The translations under genes were made by a program, and so were the position numbers. Positions 20,093 through 21,509 of a stretch of 21,509 nt of DNA are shown one piece after another; position 1 is the stretch's first letter, and each line of letters begins with the position of its first letter. Source of the DNA: Actinidia chinensis (lineage: Eukaryota > Streptophyta > Magnoliopsida > Ericales > Actinidiaceae); the NCBI GenBank assembly GCA_009663005.1, contig CM018893.1, positions 6,904,973 through 6,926,481 on the forward strand. The letters run 5' to 3'. Below the pieces are notes generated by a model. It did no database searches and was not told the origin of the DNA. It was given only the letters and a program-made list of their open reading frames with translations.

Positions 20093-20365
20093 TGAAAACA
20101 TAAAAACAAAAGGAGTTTATCTTCATGAGAAGAATTACCTGACATGCAAGCTTAAAGCAGTGCCCATTAGAAAGAGAATACTTGCTAAAAGAATGTTCCT
20201 TCTGCCATTGACGGATACATAAATGATTGTGACAATAACTCCTCTCAAGCTTCTCCCAAACAAAGAGATTCCTTGACTTTCTTGGAAAATGTTTATGACA
20301 TAAATGTATTTGTAGATTCTTCAGCTTGGTGACCCAGTATTGTACTGATCTTCTTTGCAGATAAC
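20093..20365 (-). other. ABCG exon: linker into first membrane helix of TMD1
   Basis: The acceptor is CTCTTCAG and the donor TTCAG|GTTATG. The frames give VICKEDQ, QYW, then EKLERSYCHN, then HSFSKYSLSNGHCFKLACQ and ILLMKINSFCFYVFNKF. This matches the plant PDR pattern EVISRKDQ.QYW...F..SYLGKKL...L.FSKYSLS.WELFKAC..RE.LLMKRNSF.Y.FK. The REW/REL tract before LLMK is altered to QV. The FSKYSLS motif is specific to this family. Confidence 0.8.
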
Positions 20366-20455
20366 CTGAAGAGTGTGCAGCCAAGTGTTTTGAAGTATCC
20401 CACTGAAGAAAATAAGACGAGGATGAAAGAAATAAATATGAACCACAATAATTAC

Positions 20456-20766
20456 CTCTTGGAGAAAGTCAGCTACACCTTTCCTTTAAAGACAACCTAA
20501 ACCCACAATCCTCAAAAAATCTAGAAAACATGACTATGGGGTCCATGATGCACAATATACCTTCAGACACAAGATAATGTCGTCAAAGAGTTCAAAAGTT
20601 TTCTCATGATGGTGAAGAAAATGCTTAATAGTAATAGTAGCATCTGTGTGATACGTGCTAAATGCGAAGAAAAAGCAATAATATGATATGCTTGTGGGAC
20701 CTGTCTCACGCCAATTTGATATTTCATCCATAAACAGAACTTTTGTCGGGACTATAATCATCTCAC
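20456..20766 (-). other. ABCG exon: NBD1 Walker B to linker
   Basis: The acceptor is TTTCGCAG and the donor GAG|GTAATT. Across the junction the frame gives GEMIIVPTKVLFMDEISN, the NBD1 Walker B with its catalytic DE. Later come HTDATITIKHF and ETFDLFDDIIL-like KTFELFDDIILC (the D-loop/H-loop side), then in other frames HGP-like, FFEDCGF-like and RKGVADFLQE-like pieces. Two or three frame changes are needed, one just after DEISN. Confidence 0.85.
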
Positions 20767-21004
20767 CTGCGAAACACCATTAAACTAATCCTTGAAAAAA
20801 GATACGCATTAACATGGTAATGTTGACTCATGAAAAGCCCCGCCGAAAAAAATGATAATGCATGTTTCAAGACTAGCACCAAGCAAATATTAGAAATCAT
20901 TTGGTTTTAAACTTTTGATTTTTGGTAATTGTTAATGTGAGTTGAATTTATCTGCAAAAGCCGTCAAAATCAAGCACTCAAGTAACCATAGGGGCCAGAT
21001 CTAC

Positions 21005-21097
21005 CTGTATAGTCTATCTTTTCTTTGAACACCTGAGATACCCTCTTCTCCATGGCATCTCCAACAATGTGCTCAGCACAGATTCCATCCATAAAAT
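21005..21097 (-). other. ABCG exon: end of NBD1 before and through the ABC signature
   Basis: It starts after TTTATTCAG and ends at ACAG|GTAGATC. The frame reads DGICAEHIVGDAMEKRVSQ, matching the GLDICAD..VGD.M.RG(I/V)SGGQKKR segment of plant PDR proteins. After a one-base shift following VS, the bases read G-V-Q-R-K..R-L, the place of the GGQ.KRLTTG signature. The junction with the next exon completes the TG of TTG. Confidence 0.75.
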
Positions 21098-21509
21098 CTG
21101 AATAAAAACATGGGCAACGATGGGCAAAATTTCATCAAGAAATAAACTTTATCCGAGGGAATTATGAAGAACGAATATCAATATCACTCTGTCAAAAGAG
21201 TTGCTTTTACGAGTTGTAGTTAGTCTGGGGGGTTGTCTTTTGTACTTCAACGAAATTGCCTGTTATAAAGAAAATTAGTTATAACACTAGAATAAGCCCA
21301 TCAACTTAGGATTGATAAGAAATGTATAAGTGAACCTCAATATTTCGAATGGGAATTGAGATCAACTTGATTTTTAAGATGAATTGTAGACACGCAAATT
21401 TGGGCCAATCAAACAATTGCCAAGTGTCTTACGACAGTCACAAATTCTGACTAATCAAATATTTTGCCATGTGTCAAAGTCTGCAAGACAAAGCGAAAAA
21501 AATACACCA
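21098..21509 (-). other. intron of the ABCG gene or upstream sequence
   Basis: It ends on the minus strand with TTTTTATTCAG, the acceptor of the 21005-21097 exon. AT-rich and without recognisable exon sequence. The preceding exons (N terminus, NBD1 Walker A) should lie to the right of the window if the gene continues. Confidence 0.5.

Larger units (their letters stand above)
16875..21097 (-). pseudogene. PDR-type full-size ABCG transporter, 5' part outside window, 3'-truncated and frame-broken
   Basis: Plant PDR/ABCG proteins are about 1,450-residue plasma-membrane exporters arranged NBD1-TMD1-NBD2-TMD2 that move terpenoids, hormones or other metabolites using ATP. The window carries, in order on the minus strand, the NBD1 Walker B exon, the NBD1-TMD1 linker, TMD1, and NBD2 as far as just past Walker B. 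Family marks include TKVLFMDEISN, ELFDDIIL, FSKYSLS, FYKQRDLYFY, TYAIPI, SPEAGR, SVNEFLAPRWQK-like sequence, GFTQKKLQLL and NPSIVFLDDPTTG. The sequence resembles the PDR3-like plant group (SPLTY...VNEFLAPRWQK). Most intron borders keep GT...AG. Nearly every exon contains one or more frame changes, so no intact protein is encoded as given. NBD1 Walker A and the N terminus lie beyond position 21509. TMD2 is absent downstream. It is either a decaying truncated gene or a real gene fragment with sequence errors. Confidence 0.85.

Noticed and set aside
1..21509. Operon, phage or bacterial defence system
   Set aside because: Introns, FBA F-box and PDR transporter homology and repeat content indicate a plant nuclear genome; no prokaryotic gene organisation is seen.

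Overview
This window looks like nuclear DNA of a flowering plant, probably a eudicot. It is AT-rich, has intron-exon structure with GT...AG borders, CT-rich leader-like tracts, microsatellites, repeat-derived DNA, and two plant gene families: FBA-type F-box proteins and a PDR-type ABCG transporter. No long intact reading frame exists. Both gene families are recognised only by joining short homologous stretches across many 1-2 base frame changes. The breaks are mostly single-base gains or losses, often in homopolymers, and splice borders and many key residues survive. The window is therefore either a recently decayed gene-poor region or an assembly with uncorrected long-read indels; sequence alone cannot separate these.

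Layout. Positions 1-3255 are repeat-derived: an unassigned minus-strand open stretch, an (AT)n tract inside an imperfect inverted repeat, and a 1.37-kb foldback element (1250-2618) with matched ends, polypyrimidine/polypurine arms and a very AT-rich core. This is followed by a CT-rich, LTR-like segment with a cluster of GTTCGAAC palindromes. Positions 3256-4966 hold nothing I can name. A 72-bp tandem repeat of six copies lies at 4967-5410. A CT-rich leader and possible first exon with a donor site sit at 6040-6226 (+ strand), followed by 3.3 kb of intron-like DNA.

Two diverged, broken copies of one F-box/FBA gene lie in tandem on the + strand (9534-11160 and 13277-14860). The duplication includes intron sequence upstream of the exon, and the second copy carries about 390 bp of extra DNA in that intron. 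The spacer between them contains a small orphan exon candidate on the minus strand.

From 21097 down to about 16875, on the minus strand, is the middle of a full-size PDR-type ABCG transporter: the end of NBD1, TMD1, and NBD2 up to just after Walker B. The N-terminal exons lie beyond the right edge. The second membrane domain is not found between NBD2 and the F-box copy, so the gene appears 3'-truncated. The F-box copies and the transporter face each other tail to tail. I see no operon-like or new multi-gene system; the most useful observations concern duplication, truncation, the repeats and the pervasive indels.
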